Assembly (NCBI GenBank): GCA_036803245.1
Contig: DAIRUQ010000104.1
Span: 1 to 10,007, forward strand
Direction: 5' to 3'
Source of the DNA: DAIRUQ01 sp036803245
GTDB taxonomy: Bacteria > Chloroflexota > Anaerolineae > UBA1429
DNA length: 10,007 nucleotides
Part shown: positions 1-6,268 of the stretch, piece after piece
How positions within the stretch are numbered: the stretch's first letter is position 1
Layout: the number at the start of each line of letters is the position of its first letter
The notes under the pieces: model-generated
What the model was told of the DNA's origin: nothing
The model's input: the letters and a program-made list of their open reading frames with translations, nothing else
Databases searched by the model: none
Program-made: the position numbers and the translations under genes

Positions 1-503
1 AGCGCGATCACCTGGGCGGCCACCTGATTCGGCGTCTTGTCGGCCATCTCGATGTGAAACGGGATCCGCTGGTAAGCCGGCAACCTTTGGGTCAAGAGCT
101 CTCCAGTGCGCACCGCCAGATCATCGCCCGACAGCATGGGACGCGAGGCCCCGCTGCCCAGGCGCCCCACCAGCGCGTCGGGCCGGCAACCCAGGCAGAC
201 CACCAGGCCACACTGCGATAGCACCCGCCGGTTCTCGTCGCTGACCAGGGCGCCCCCGCCGGTGGCCACGACTAGATCGGCCTGCTGCGCCAGCTCGCCA
301 CAGAGCTCTGCCTCCAGGGCACGAAAGCGAGCCTCGCCCTCTCGGCGAAAGATCTCGGGGATGGGCATGCCCGCCCGCTCCTCGATGAGAGCATCCATGT
401 CCACAAAGGGACGCCCCAGCATCGCGGCCACACGGCGGCCAACGGTGGTCTTGCCCGTTCCCATGAACCCCGTGAGAATGACGTTCTCAGAACCTGCTGT
501 CAT
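1..503 (-). CDS. aroK: Shikimate kinase (partial, C-terminus beyond the left edge)
   Basis: It phosphorylates the 3-hydroxyl of shikimate with ATP, in the cytoplasm, providing the substrate of AroA. The visible 167 residues show the family landmarks in order: a Walker A loop GFMGTGKTT (about residues 12-20), the shikimate-binding DMD (35-37), the FRREGEARFR segment (53-62), the glycine triplet TGGG (81-84), a lid arginine in RPML (121-124) and a late RLPAY (140-144). Shikimate kinases are usually about 165-180 residues, so only a short tail, if any, is missing at position 1. The ATG at 503 sits inside the end of aroC (17-nt overlap), with GAGG a few bases upstream. A GTG directly before it is an alternative start, and a TGA precedes that. 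It is the last visible gene of the aro operon. The family is certain; the exact start is not. Confidence 0.95.
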   Translation of the reverse strand, partial: MTAGSENVILTGFMGTGKTTVGRRVAAMLGRPFVDMDALIEERAGMPIPEIFRREGEARFRALEAELCGELAQQADLVVATGGGALVSDENRRVLSQCGLVVCLGCRPDALVGRLGSGASRPMLSGDDLAVRTGELLTQRLPAYQRIPFHIEMADKTPNQVAAQVIA

Positions 504-1605
504 CACTCACCCTCGTCACGATCTGAGCCACGGTGTCGCCCCCGTAGCGTTCCAGCAGCGCATCGGCCAGCACCCATGCCACCATCGTCTCGGCCACCAC
601 CGCCGCCGCCGGCACGGCGCAAACATCCGAGCGCTGATACTCGGTCTGAGCGGGCTGCCCCGTGGCAAGATCCACAGTCTGCTGGGGTGTGACCGTCGTG
701 GGAATAGGCTTCATGGCCGCGCGCATCACCAGTGGCTCTCCGTTGGTGATGCCTCCCTCGACTCCGCCAGCCCGGTTCGCGTGTCTCGTGACCTGCCCCT
801 CCTCCAAAAAGAGCGCGTCATGCACCTGGGTTCCGGGCATGATTGCGTTCGCCCAAGCGGGGCCGATCTCGATCCCCTTGATGGCCTGGATGCTCATCAG
901 CGCCTGCGCCAGGCGACCATCCAGCCGCCTGTCCCAGTGTACGTGGCTTCCCAGTCCCACCGGCAGGCCCTGCGCGACCACCTCGACTACACCGCCCAAC
1001 GAGTCGCCCGCCTCGCGCGCCCGGTCGATAGCGGCCCGCATGCGCTGGGAAGCGCTAGCGTCGGGGCAGGCCACGTCAGACGTCCGTGACAGCTCCGCCC
1101 GAGCTTGGTAGCCCATGCCCTCCAGATCGGCGCACACCTCGCCGATGGCGACCACATAGCCATCCACCTGCACGTGCACAGCGGCCAGCAGAAGTTTGGC
1201 CAAGGAACCAGCGGCCACCCGTGCAGCCGTCTCTCGCGCGCTGGCACGCTCCGCCACGAGCCGAAGATCTCGTAGGCCATACTTGATCCCGCCTGCCAGG
1301 TCGGCATGTCCGGGTCGCGGCCGAGTCCACGGCGGCACCTGGCGATCCCGCCAGTTGGCCCAATCACGGTTGCGAATCAGCATGGCAACCGGCGCGCCGA
1401 TGGTCTCCCCGCCCAAGACGCCCGCCAGCAGCTCGATCTGATCCTGCTCGATAGCTTGGCGTCCGCCGCGGCCATAGCCCCCCTGTCGCCGTGCCAGGCA
1501 TTGGTTCACAACGTCGGGATCGACGGCCAGCCCCGCCGGCAGCCCCTCGACGATGGTCACCAGGGCCGGGCCGTGAGACTCACCTGCGGTCAGGAATCGT
1601 AGCAT
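487..1605 (-). CDS. aroC: Chorismate synthase
   Basis: It performs the anti-1,4-elimination of phosphate from EPSP to give chorismate, using reduced FMN as a catalytic cofactor. The 372-residue protein is of normal family length. It opens with LTAGESHG (residues 5-12, His11 catalytic) and carries RPGHAD (97-102, second conserved His at 100), RASARETAARVAAG (120-133), a glycine-rich GGVEGGITNGE (280-290) and the C-terminal RSDVCAVPA (325-333). All conserved positions I can check are intact. The start is set by the typical N-terminus MLRFLTAGESHG and by GGAGGGAG about 9 nt upstream, inside the 3' end of aroE. It overlaps aroE by 26 nt and aroK by 17 nt, which suggests translational coupling. 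Its reduced-flavin partner is not in the window. Confidence 0.98.
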   Translation of the reverse strand: MLRFLTAGESHGPALVTIVEGLPAGLAVDPDVVNQCLARRQGGYGRGGRQAIEQDQIELLAGVLGGETIGAPVAMLIRNRDWANWRDRQVPPWTRPRPGHADLAGGIKYGLRDLRLVAERASARETAARVAAGSLAKLLLAAVHVQVDGYVVAIGEVCADLEGMGYQARAELSRTSDVACPDASASQRMRAAIDRAREAGDSLGGVVEVVAQGLPVGLGSHVHWDRRLDGRLAQALMSIQAIKGIEIGPAWANAIMPGTQVHDALFLEEGQVTRHANRAGGVEGGITNGEPLVMRAAMKPIPTTVTPQQTVDLATGQPAQTEYQRSDVCAVPAAAVVAETMVAWVLADALLERYGGDTVAQIVTRVSDDSRF

Positions 1606-2467
1606 GCCGTTCTCCCTCCAAGGCCTCCAGGCAGGCCCTTCTCATGATCGCCACATCGGGCTCGCGTCCCGACCAGAGGCGCAGCGACTCGGCCCCCTGG
1701 TGCACGAGCATGCCAAGCCCGTTCTCAGCGCGAGCGCCGGCGCGCCCGGCCAGCCGCATAAGCATCGTCTCCTGCGGATTGTAGACCAGGTCGAACAGCG
1801 AGACATCGCCAGGATACGTCACCTCTGGGCACCAGGCCATTGCATCCACGTCGGGCCACATGCCCGCCGAGGTGGTGTTGACCACCAGAGAGGCCCCGGC
1901 CACCGCTTGGGCCAGCGTGGTGGCCTCCAAGGCGGCCCCACGCACCCGGCCAGCGCCGTGCGTCGCCATGTCAGCCGCCAGCGCCTCAGCGCGATCGGCG
2001 TGACGGTTCAGAATCAGGATCTCGTCAGCTGTCGCACAAAGCGCATACACCACGGCCCGCGCCGCGCCTCCCGCTCCCAACACCACCACACGGCCGTTGG
2101 CCTCCATCTCTGCATCGGCTAACGCCCGCAAAAAGCCGGACACATCGGTGTTGTGGCCCGTCAGCCCTTTTGCACCTAGCAGAATCGTGTTGACGGCGCC
2201 TACCACGCGAGCCTCTTTGGTGAGGCGATCCATACAAGCCATCGTCGCCTGCTTGTGGGGCACGGTCACGTTGGCGCCCACGAAACCCAGAGACTGCAAA
2301 CCGGCGATAGCCTCCGGTAGCCGATCCGGCGGCACCGGCAGCGGGACATAGCACCAGTCCAGGCCCATGGCCGCCAAGGCAGCGTTCTGCATGGCCGGGG
2401 AGACGCTGTGCTCGGTGGGCCAGCCGAACAGCCCTACCAGTCGGGTGCGTCCTGTGATCCTTGGCAC
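1580..2467 (-). CDS. aroE: Shikimate dehydrogenase (NADP)
   Basis: It reduces 3-dehydroshikimate to shikimate. Numbered from the chosen GTG, the 295-residue protein shows the substrate-binding S21-V-S23 in EHSVSP, the catalytic Lys72 in NVTVPHKQ, Asn106/Asp108 in GHNTD, the Rossmann loop GAGGAA (131-136), the cofactor-selective NRH (154-156) typical of NADP-type enzymes, and a C-terminal LVHQGAESL. Length fits the AroE family. An in-frame TTG at 2491 would add eight residues, but AGGAGGT at 2477-2483 lies 9 nt before the GTG at 2465-2467 and would itself be inside the longer protein, so I chose the GTG. It starts 14 nt after aroA and runs 26 nt into aroC. It is not the quinate/shikimate YdiB type as far as can be judged from context. 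Confidence 0.95.
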   Translation of the reverse strand: MPRITGRTRLVGLFGWPTEHSVSPAMQNAALAAMGLDWCYVPLPVPPDRLPEAIAGLQSLGFVGANVTVPHKQATMACMDRLTKEARVVGAVNTILLGAKGLTGHNTDVSGFLRALADAEMEANGRVVVLGAGGAARAVVYALCATADEILILNRHADRAEALAADMATHGAGRVRGAALEATTLAQAVAGASLVVNTTSAGMWPDVDAMAWCPEVTYPGDVSLFDLVYNPQETMLMRLAGRAGARAENGLGMLVHQGAESLRLWSGREPDVAIMRRACLEALEGERHATIPDRR

Positions 2468-2476
2468 TGCGGTGCC

Positions 2477-2483
2477 ACCTCCT
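2477..2483 (-). promoter_or_regulatory. Shine-Dalgarno of aroE, fixing a GTG start
   Basis: The minus strand reads AGGAGGT here, a near-perfect anti-16S match, 9 nt before the GTG at 2467. It overlaps the TAG stop codon of aroA (2482-2484), so a ribosome ending aroA sits directly on it. This decides the start of aroE against the in-frame TTG at 2491. Confidence 0.85.
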
Positions 2484-3786
2484 ATTGCCAACGCATAGCT
2501 GCAGGCGCCAGTTCCTCCATGACCCGATCAAAGCCGGGAAACGAATCCACGACGCAGCGAGCACCCGCGACCAGCGTCTCGCCCTCGGCCACCAGTCCCG
2601 CCACCGCCAACGTCATGGCCAAGCGATGGTCGCCGCCGCAATCCACCTCTGCTCCCACCAGCGGCGTGGGGCCGCTGATGACAAAGCCATCCAGCCGCTC
2701 CTCGACCTGAGCGCCCAGTCGCACCAACTGCCCCGCCAACGCCGCGATGCGATCGGTCTCTTTGACGCGGAGCTCCTCGGCGCCGGTGATGACCGTCTCA
2801 CCCTCGGCCTGGGTTGCCAGCAAAGCCAGCACCGGGAACTCGTCGATCATGCGCGGAACCAGCGCCGCAGGTATCATCGCCCCCTTCAGCGGCTGCGCCT
2901 CGACGATCAGATCCCCGACGGGCTCGCCGCCCTCCTCACGAACGTTCGCGCAGCGAACGCTGGCGCCCATGGCGGCGATGGCATCCAGGAGACCCGTGCG
3001 CGTGTAGTTGAGGCCCACATCGCGAATGATCACGGGATCGTTGGCCGCCAAGAGCCCAGCGCCAATCACAAAAGCTGCCGACGAGAAATCGCCAGGCACC
3101 CGCACATCCTGCGGCGGAATGGCAGCGACAGGGCCGTGGAGCGTATGACAGTGGCCCTCGGTCTTCAGGGGCACGCCTCGCGCCACCAGCATGCGCTCGG
3201 TGTGGTCCCGCGAAAGACCCGGCTCGGAGAGCGTCGTGGCGCCCTGGGCAGAAAGTCCCGCCAGCAGGAGGCTCGACTTTACCTGGGCGCTAGCCACCGG
3301 CAGATCATAGTGGATCCCGTGCAGCGCACCGCCCCGGATCGCCAGGGGTGGATATCGGCCCTCGTCCCGCCCATCGATGCGAGCTCCCATGGCTCGCAGC
3401 GGCTCCACCACCCGCCCCATCGGCCGCCTACTCAGCTGTGGATCGCTCGTCAGCACCGAGAACCAAGGCCGCCCTGCCAGCAGGCCCGCCAGCAGCCGCA
3501 TGGTGGTGCCCGAGCGAATACAGTCGAGCGGAGCGGTTGGCTCGGCCCATTCGGCCAGAGCGCGCCCCTCGACGATGAGGTCGTTGCCGTCAGCCTCGAT
3601 GGTCGCCCCCAGTGCGCGCATGCAGCCGATGCTGGCACGGCAATCGGTGCCGTCCAGATAGCCCGAGATCCGTGAGCGGCCCTCGGCCATAGCGGCCAGC
3701 AGTATGGCCCGATGGGTGATAGACTTGTCACCCGCGACCCGCACCTCTCCGCCCAGTCGCGTCGGTCGTCGCACGCGTACGTTCAT
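2482..3786 (-). CDS. aroA: EPSP synthase (3-phosphoshikimate 1-carboxyvinyltransferase), class II-like
   Basis: It condenses shikimate-3-phosphate with PEP to EPSP, the step inhibited by glyphosate. The 434 residues show GDKSITHR (19-26), SGTTMR (92-97), RRPMGR (120-125), SAQVKSS (166-172), RDHTE (193-197), NYTRTG (260-265), DEFP (315-318), LRVKETDR (339-346) and GGDHR (384-388). GDKS, SAQVK, RDHTE and NxTR are the four motifs used to define class II enzymes (CP4 and Gram-positive type), so I place it there. Residues 90-91 before SGTT are Ile-Arg, where many relatives have Gly-Asn. The ATG overlaps the tyrA stop as ATGA (4 nt). The stop TAG overlaps the aroE ribosome binding site. Confidence 0.97.
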   Translation of the reverse strand: MNVRVRRPTRLGGEVRVAGDKSITHRAILLAAMAEGRSRISGYLDGTDCRASIGCMRALGATIEADGNDLIVEGRALAEWAEPTAPLDCIRSGTTMRLLAGLLAGRPWFSVLTSDPQLSRRPMGRVVEPLRAMGARIDGRDEGRYPPLAIRGGALHGIHYDLPVASAQVKSSLLLAGLSAQGATTLSEPGLSRDHTERMLVARGVPLKTEGHCHTLHGPVAAIPPQDVRVPGDFSSAAFVIGAGLLAANDPVIIRDVGLNYTRTGLLDAIAAMGASVRCANVREEGGEPVGDLIVEAQPLKGAMIPAALVPRMIDEFPVLALLATQAEGETVITGAEELRVKETDRIAALAGQLVRLGAQVEERLDGFVISGPTPLVGAEVDCGGDHRLAMTLAVAGLVAEGETLVAGARCVVDSFPGFDRVMEELAPAAMRWQ

Positions 3787-4652
3787 GGGAACAGCCTCAT
3801 CCTTCGATGGCGAGCGGCGGCCAGCAGCTCAGCCACCCGTGCGTCGTCCTGTTGCGACAGCAGGCTGCGCAGGGCATCCAGCGAGCCTTGGGCGGCATCC
3901 AGCGCATCCAGCACGCAATCCCGGTTCGTCTGCAGGATATCGAGCATCATCCGTACATCGCTGGCAGCCACGCGGCTGGTATCGCGAAAGCCACTGGCTG
4001 CCAGATTCCACGCGAGGTCGTCCTCCGAGGAGAGCGTCTCGGCCGCCAGGACCAAGGCCACCGCCATGCAGTAGGGCAGGTGACTGGCCGCGGCCACCGC
4101 GGCGTCATGCCTGGCGGGATCCAGCACCACGGGCTTGGCGCCGACGCCTTCAGCCAGGGCGGTAGCCAGCGCGAGCGCATCCGGCGTCGTGTTGGGCAAA
4201 GGGCAGAGCACATAGCGCTTACCCTCATAGAGGGCTGGGTCAGCCACCGCCAGCCCAGATGCCTCTTTGCCGCACATGGGGTGGCCCCCCACCGCGTGGA
4301 CCGCGCTCGGCAACGCCTCCATCGCTGCGCAGATAGCGCGCTTGGTGCTACCCACGTCGGTGACCAGGGCGCCGGGCTTGAGCAGGGCCCCCATCGTTGC
4401 CAGCTTGGCGACAATGTCGGTCACCGGTGTCGCCAAGACGATGACATCCGCATCAGCCAAGGCTTGCCCCACGTCGGTGGTCGCCTCATCAACGAACCCG
4501 AGCTGGCGCGCCCGCGAGATCTTGGACGCCTGCCGGGTCACGCCCACCACCCGTCGGCAGCTTTCTCGCCGGCGGAGCGCCGCGGCCAACGAGCCGCCCA
4601 TGAGCCCCAGGCCAACCACCGTCACCTGGGCATCGGCCAAGGCTACGACCAT
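3783..4652 (-). CDS. tyrA: Prephenate/arogenate dehydrogenase (TyrA family)
   Basis: It oxidatively decarboxylates prephenate (to 4-hydroxyphenylpyruvate) or arogenate (to tyrosine). It is the tyrosine-specific gene of this operon. The 289 residues show a Rossmann loop GLGLMGGS (14-21), a conserved Ser102 in TDVGSTK, HPMCGKEASG (124-133) with catalytic His124, SHLPY (190-194) and NLAASGFRDTSRVA (216-229). There is no fused chorismate mutase and no C-terminal ACT domain, so feedback by tyrosine would have to act elsewhere. The segment after the second beta strand is VTRQ (38-41) rather than an acidic residue, which favours NADP. The substrate cannot be decided from sequence alone. AGGGGG (4657-4662), overlapping the upstream TAG, supports the ATG at 4652. 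The gene follows DAHP synthase after 8 nt and overlaps aroA by 4 nt. Confidence 0.95.
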   Translation of the reverse strand: MVVALADAQVTVVGLGLMGGSLAAALRRRESCRRVVGVTRQASKISRARQLGFVDEATTDVGQALADADVIVLATPVTDIVAKLATMGALLKPGALVTDVGSTKRAICAAMEALPSAVHAVGGHPMCGKEASGLAVADPALYEGKRYVLCPLPNTTPDALALATALAEGVGAKPVVLDPARHDAAVAAASHLPYCMAVALVLAAETLSSEDDLAWNLAASGFRDTSRVAASDVRMMLDILQTNRDCVLDALDAAQGSLDALRSLLSQQDDARVAELLAAARHRRMRLFP

Positions 4653-4660
4653 CTTGCCCC

Positions 4661-5674
4661 CTAGACCTCGCGACCGACGGCTGCGGCCACCGCCTTGACG
4701 CGCTGCACCAGCTCGGCGAAACGGTCCGGCCGCAGCGATTGCTCGCCATCCGACAGCGCCATCTCGGGCTGCGGATGCACCTCCACCAGCAAACCGTCAG
4801 CACCCGCGGCCACTGCCGCCAAGGCCAGCGAGGACACCCAGCGCCAGTTACCGCAAGCATGGCTGGGATCCACCAAGACGGGTAGATGGGTGAGCTCCTT
4901 TAGCACGGGCACAGCGCTGATATCCAGCGTGTTGCGCGTAGCGCGTTCAAAGGTGCGAATGCCTCGTTCGCAAAGCATCACGTCCTCGTTCCCATGGGAG
5001 AGCACATACTCGGCCGACATCAGCAGCTCCTCCATGGTCGACATCATACCACGCTTCAAGAGCACCGGCTTGCCGGACTCGCCCACGGCATGCAGCAGGT
5101 TATAGTTCTGCATGTTGCGGGTGCCAATCTGGAGGATGTCCACGTGTTCGGCCACCAGATCGACTTGCTCCGGCGCCATCACCTCTGTCACTACGGTCAT
5201 GCCGGTCTCAGCCCTGATCTCGGCGAGCAACTCTAGCCCTTCGCGCCCCAACCCCTGAAAGCTATAGGGTGAAGTGCGGGGCTTGAACACCCCCGCCCGC
5301 AAGACGCCGATGCCCTGCGCCCGCACTGCGTCCGCTGTCTCCCAGAGCTGCTCGCGGCTCTCCACCGCACAGGGGCCAGCCATGATGACCACCCGCTCAG
5401 CCCCGATGGCGATGCCGTTCAGGGAGACAACCGTATCGCGGGGGTGAAAGCCCCGCCCTGCTAGCTTGTACGGCTTGAGAATCCGCACGACCTGGGCCAC
5501 GCCATCCATGGCCTCAAAGACGCTCTCGCGTAGGCGCCGCTGGTCGCCGATCACGCCGATGATGGTGGCCTCTTGGCCTTGGGAGAGGTGTGCCTCGCAG
5601 CCCAGCTCGCGCACACGCTCGACCACACCCTGCACGTCTGCCTCGGTAGCCGCTTGGGCCATGACGACGATCAT
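4661..5674 (-). CDS. aroF: 3-deoxy-7-phosphoheptulonate (DAHP) synthase, type I-beta
   Basis: It condenses PEP and erythrose-4-phosphate to DAHP, the committed step into the pathway. The 337 residues have an N-terminal ferredoxin-like domain (about 1-70, MIVVMAQ to ILKPYKL), known in the Thermotoga maritima enzyme as the tyrosine-sensing domain, and then the catalytic barrel. Metal ligands appear at Cys102 (AGPCAVE), His272 (DPSHACG), Glu298 (VEVHP) and Asp309 (LSDGEQSL), the same numbers I recall for the T. maritima enzyme. KPRTSPYSFQGLG (131-143), LLKRGM (205-210) and CERGIRTFE (235-243) are intact. The reading frame stays open further upstream (to 5917) through aroH. The ATG at 5674 is preferred because AAGGAG lies 8 nt before it and the N-terminus matches the family. 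It starts 5 nt after the aroH stop. Confidence 0.97.
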   Translation of the reverse strand: MIVVMAQAATEADVQGVVERVRELGCEAHLSQGQEATIIGVIGDQRRLRESVFEAMDGVAQVVRILKPYKLAGRGFHPRDTVVSLNGIAIGAERVVIMAGPCAVESREQLWETADAVRAQGIGVLRAGVFKPRTSPYSFQGLGREGLELLAEIRAETGMTVVTEVMAPEQVDLVAEHVDILQIGTRNMQNYNLLHAVGESGKPVLLKRGMMSTMEELLMSAEYVLSHGNEDVMLCERGIRTFERATRNTLDISAVPVLKELTHLPVLVDPSHACGNWRWVSSLALAAVAAGADGLLVEVHPQPEMALSDGEQSLRPDRFAELVQRVKAVAAAVGREV

Positions 5675-5679
5675 CTGCC

Positions 5680-6051
5680 TTACTCCTTCCCTGCCGCCAG
5701 ATCCGGCCGCAAGGCCGCGGCCTGGCGCAGGTAGACATGCTGCACGCTCGACTGTGGGACGTCCGTGTTCCACAGTAGGAGCACGCGGATACACCGAGGC
5801 AACGCGCCAGGAACCGGGATCTCTTGGGCGTCCAGAAGCGGGACCTGGTCCCACCCCAGATCCCGCGCCGCCGCGGCAGGAAAGGCTGCGTCGAGATCCG
5901 GCGTCACCGTGAACCACGCCGCCGCCAAGCGCTCTTTGGCAAAGCCGTTGGCCGTTTGCAGTGACAACAGCAGCTCGTGAGTGGCGGCCAAGATCTCTTC
6001 TCCGTCATTCCTGCTGACTGTGGTCGCCCCTCGAATCCCCCTGGTCTCCAT
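5680..6051 (-). CDS. aroH: Chorismate mutase, AroH class
   Basis: It rearranges chorismate to prephenate, the branch to tyrosine and phenylalanine. The 123 residues match the trimeric Bacillus subtilis AroH fold and not the helical AroQ type: RGIRGATTV (4-12, catalytic Arg7), ATPDL-like VTPDLDAAFPA (49-59), AQEIPVPG (75-82, Glu77), RCIRVL (86-91, Arg89) and the C-terminal HVYLRQAAALRPDL (105-118, Tyr107). The position matching B. subtilis Cys75 is Asp74 here. It is the first structural gene behind the attenuator. AAGGAGG stands only 3 nt before the ATG at 6051, slightly close but the only good site, and the N-terminus agrees with relatives. The stop TAA is followed after 5 nt by the DAHP synthase start. 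Confidence 0.96.
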   Translation of the reverse strand: METRGIRGATTVSRNDGEEILAATHELLLSLQTANGFAKERLAAAWFTVTPDLDAAFPAAAARDLGWDQVPLLDAQEIPVPGALPRCIRVLLLWNTDVPQSSVQHVYLRQAAALRPDLAAGKE

Positions 6052-6068
6052 AGTCCTCCTTGGTACAC

Positions 6069-6096
6069 AAAAAACGCGAAGCCTGCGCCTCGCGTT
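6069..6096 (-). terminator. Intrinsic terminator in the aroH leader (attenuator)
   Basis: On the minus strand, AACGCGAGGC (6096-6087) pairs with GCTTCGCGTT (6082-6073) around the 4-nt loop GCAG (6086-6083). That is ten consecutive pairs, including one G-U, and it is followed by a run of six T (6074-6069, the first two also in the stem). It ends only 18 nt before the aroH start codon, so it terminates the leader transcript before the operon. The T-run is only on the minus-strand side, so it is directional. Its 5' arm can pair instead with an upstream leader segment. Confidence 0.93.
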
Positions 6097-6155
6097 CAGT
6101 CCGGTCCTCTTTGGGTTATAGCGCTACGATGAACTACAACTCCCTGCCAGGCGCA
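6084..6155 (-). promoter_or_regulatory. Candidate antiterminator pairing (regions 2 and 3)
   Basis: Leader RNA TGCGCCT (6155-6149) is perfectly complementary to AGGCGCA (6090-6084), which forms the inner 5' arm and loop of the terminator. After one mismatch two more pairs (GC with GC) can form. The pairing would remove the core of the terminator stem, and because both partners are transcribed before the terminator's 3' arm, it can form first. The complementarity is direct from sequence; its use is inferred. Confidence 0.7.
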
Positions 6156-6222
6156 CAGAGCCCCTTATGTGGCTGGGATAATAATAGGTAAAAGCCTCGA
6201 TTCGGTCGGAGCGACCGCGCAT
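6124..6222 (-). CDS. Leader peptide with Phe-Thr-Tyr-Tyr-Tyr control codons
   Basis: This is a 32-codon reading frame between the aro promoter and the attenuator. Codon 11 is TTT (Phe, 6192-6190), codon 12 ACC, and codons 13-15 are TAT TAT TAT (Tyr, 6186-6178). It ends at TAG (6126-6124). Three tandem Tyr codons and a nearby Phe, placed just before a hairpin and a terminator of a tyrosine-biosynthesis operon, are what a ribosome-stalling leader peptide needs. The start is uncertain. The ATG at 6222 has only a weak GGTGGG-type site; in-frame ATGs at 6237 and 6261 would give 37 or 45 codons. The last lies at the predicted transcript start and could be leaderless. The peptide itself probably has no function beyond sensing. 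I infer translation from position and codon content only. Confidence 0.72.
   Translation of the reverse strand: MRGRSDRIEAFTYYYPSHIRGSVRLAGSCSSS
6147..6176 (-). promoter_or_regulatory. Candidate 1:2 hairpin following the leader Tyr codons
   Basis: On the minus strand, CCAG-C-CACA (6176-6168) pairs with TGTG-CGC-CTGG (6157-6147): two 4-bp helices separated by a small internal loop, closing a 10-nt loop. It starts two nucleotides after the last Tyr codon and sequesters the segment that would otherwise form the antiterminator. A ribosome stalled on the Tyr codons would cover its 5' half; a ribosome further on would let it form. It is weaker than the terminator and deserves energy calculation. 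Confidence 0.55.
6203..6217 (-). repeat. Small perfect hairpin inside the leader ORF
   Basis: CGGTCG and CGACCG form a perfect 6-bp inverted repeat with a 3-nt loop, covering leader codons 2 to 7. On the leader RNA it could act as an RNA polymerase pause site that lets the first ribosome catch up, as in other attenuators. That role is a guess; the repeat itself is plain. Confidence 0.5.
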
Positions 6223-6268
6223 GAAACACCCACCCATCCGCGAGCTAGGCCTCACGATCATGTGGGCA

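Noticed and set aside
106..1089. Long plus-strand ORF opposite aroK/aroC, and similar ones opposite aroA and tyrA (2461-3675, 3807-4664)
   Set aside because: They are low-complexity Arg/Pro/Ala/His-rich translations antisense to clearly conserved genes, as expected in GC-rich DNA.
5675..5917. Longer N-terminus for DAHP synthase
   Set aside because: The upstream part is the aroH sequence in another frame; the internal ATG at 5674 has a good ribosome site and gives the family's normal N-terminus and length.
6073..6096. The same hairpin as a bidirectional terminator
   Set aside because: On the plus strand the stem is followed by CAGTCC rather than a T-run, one pair is lost as A-C, and no plus-strand gene ends nearby.
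6060..6263. T-box riboswitch as the control element of the aro leader
   Set aside because: No TGGNACCGCG-like T-box sequence or stem I hallmark was found on the minus strand, and about 200 nt with a Tyr-rich ORF fit a leader-peptide attenuator better.
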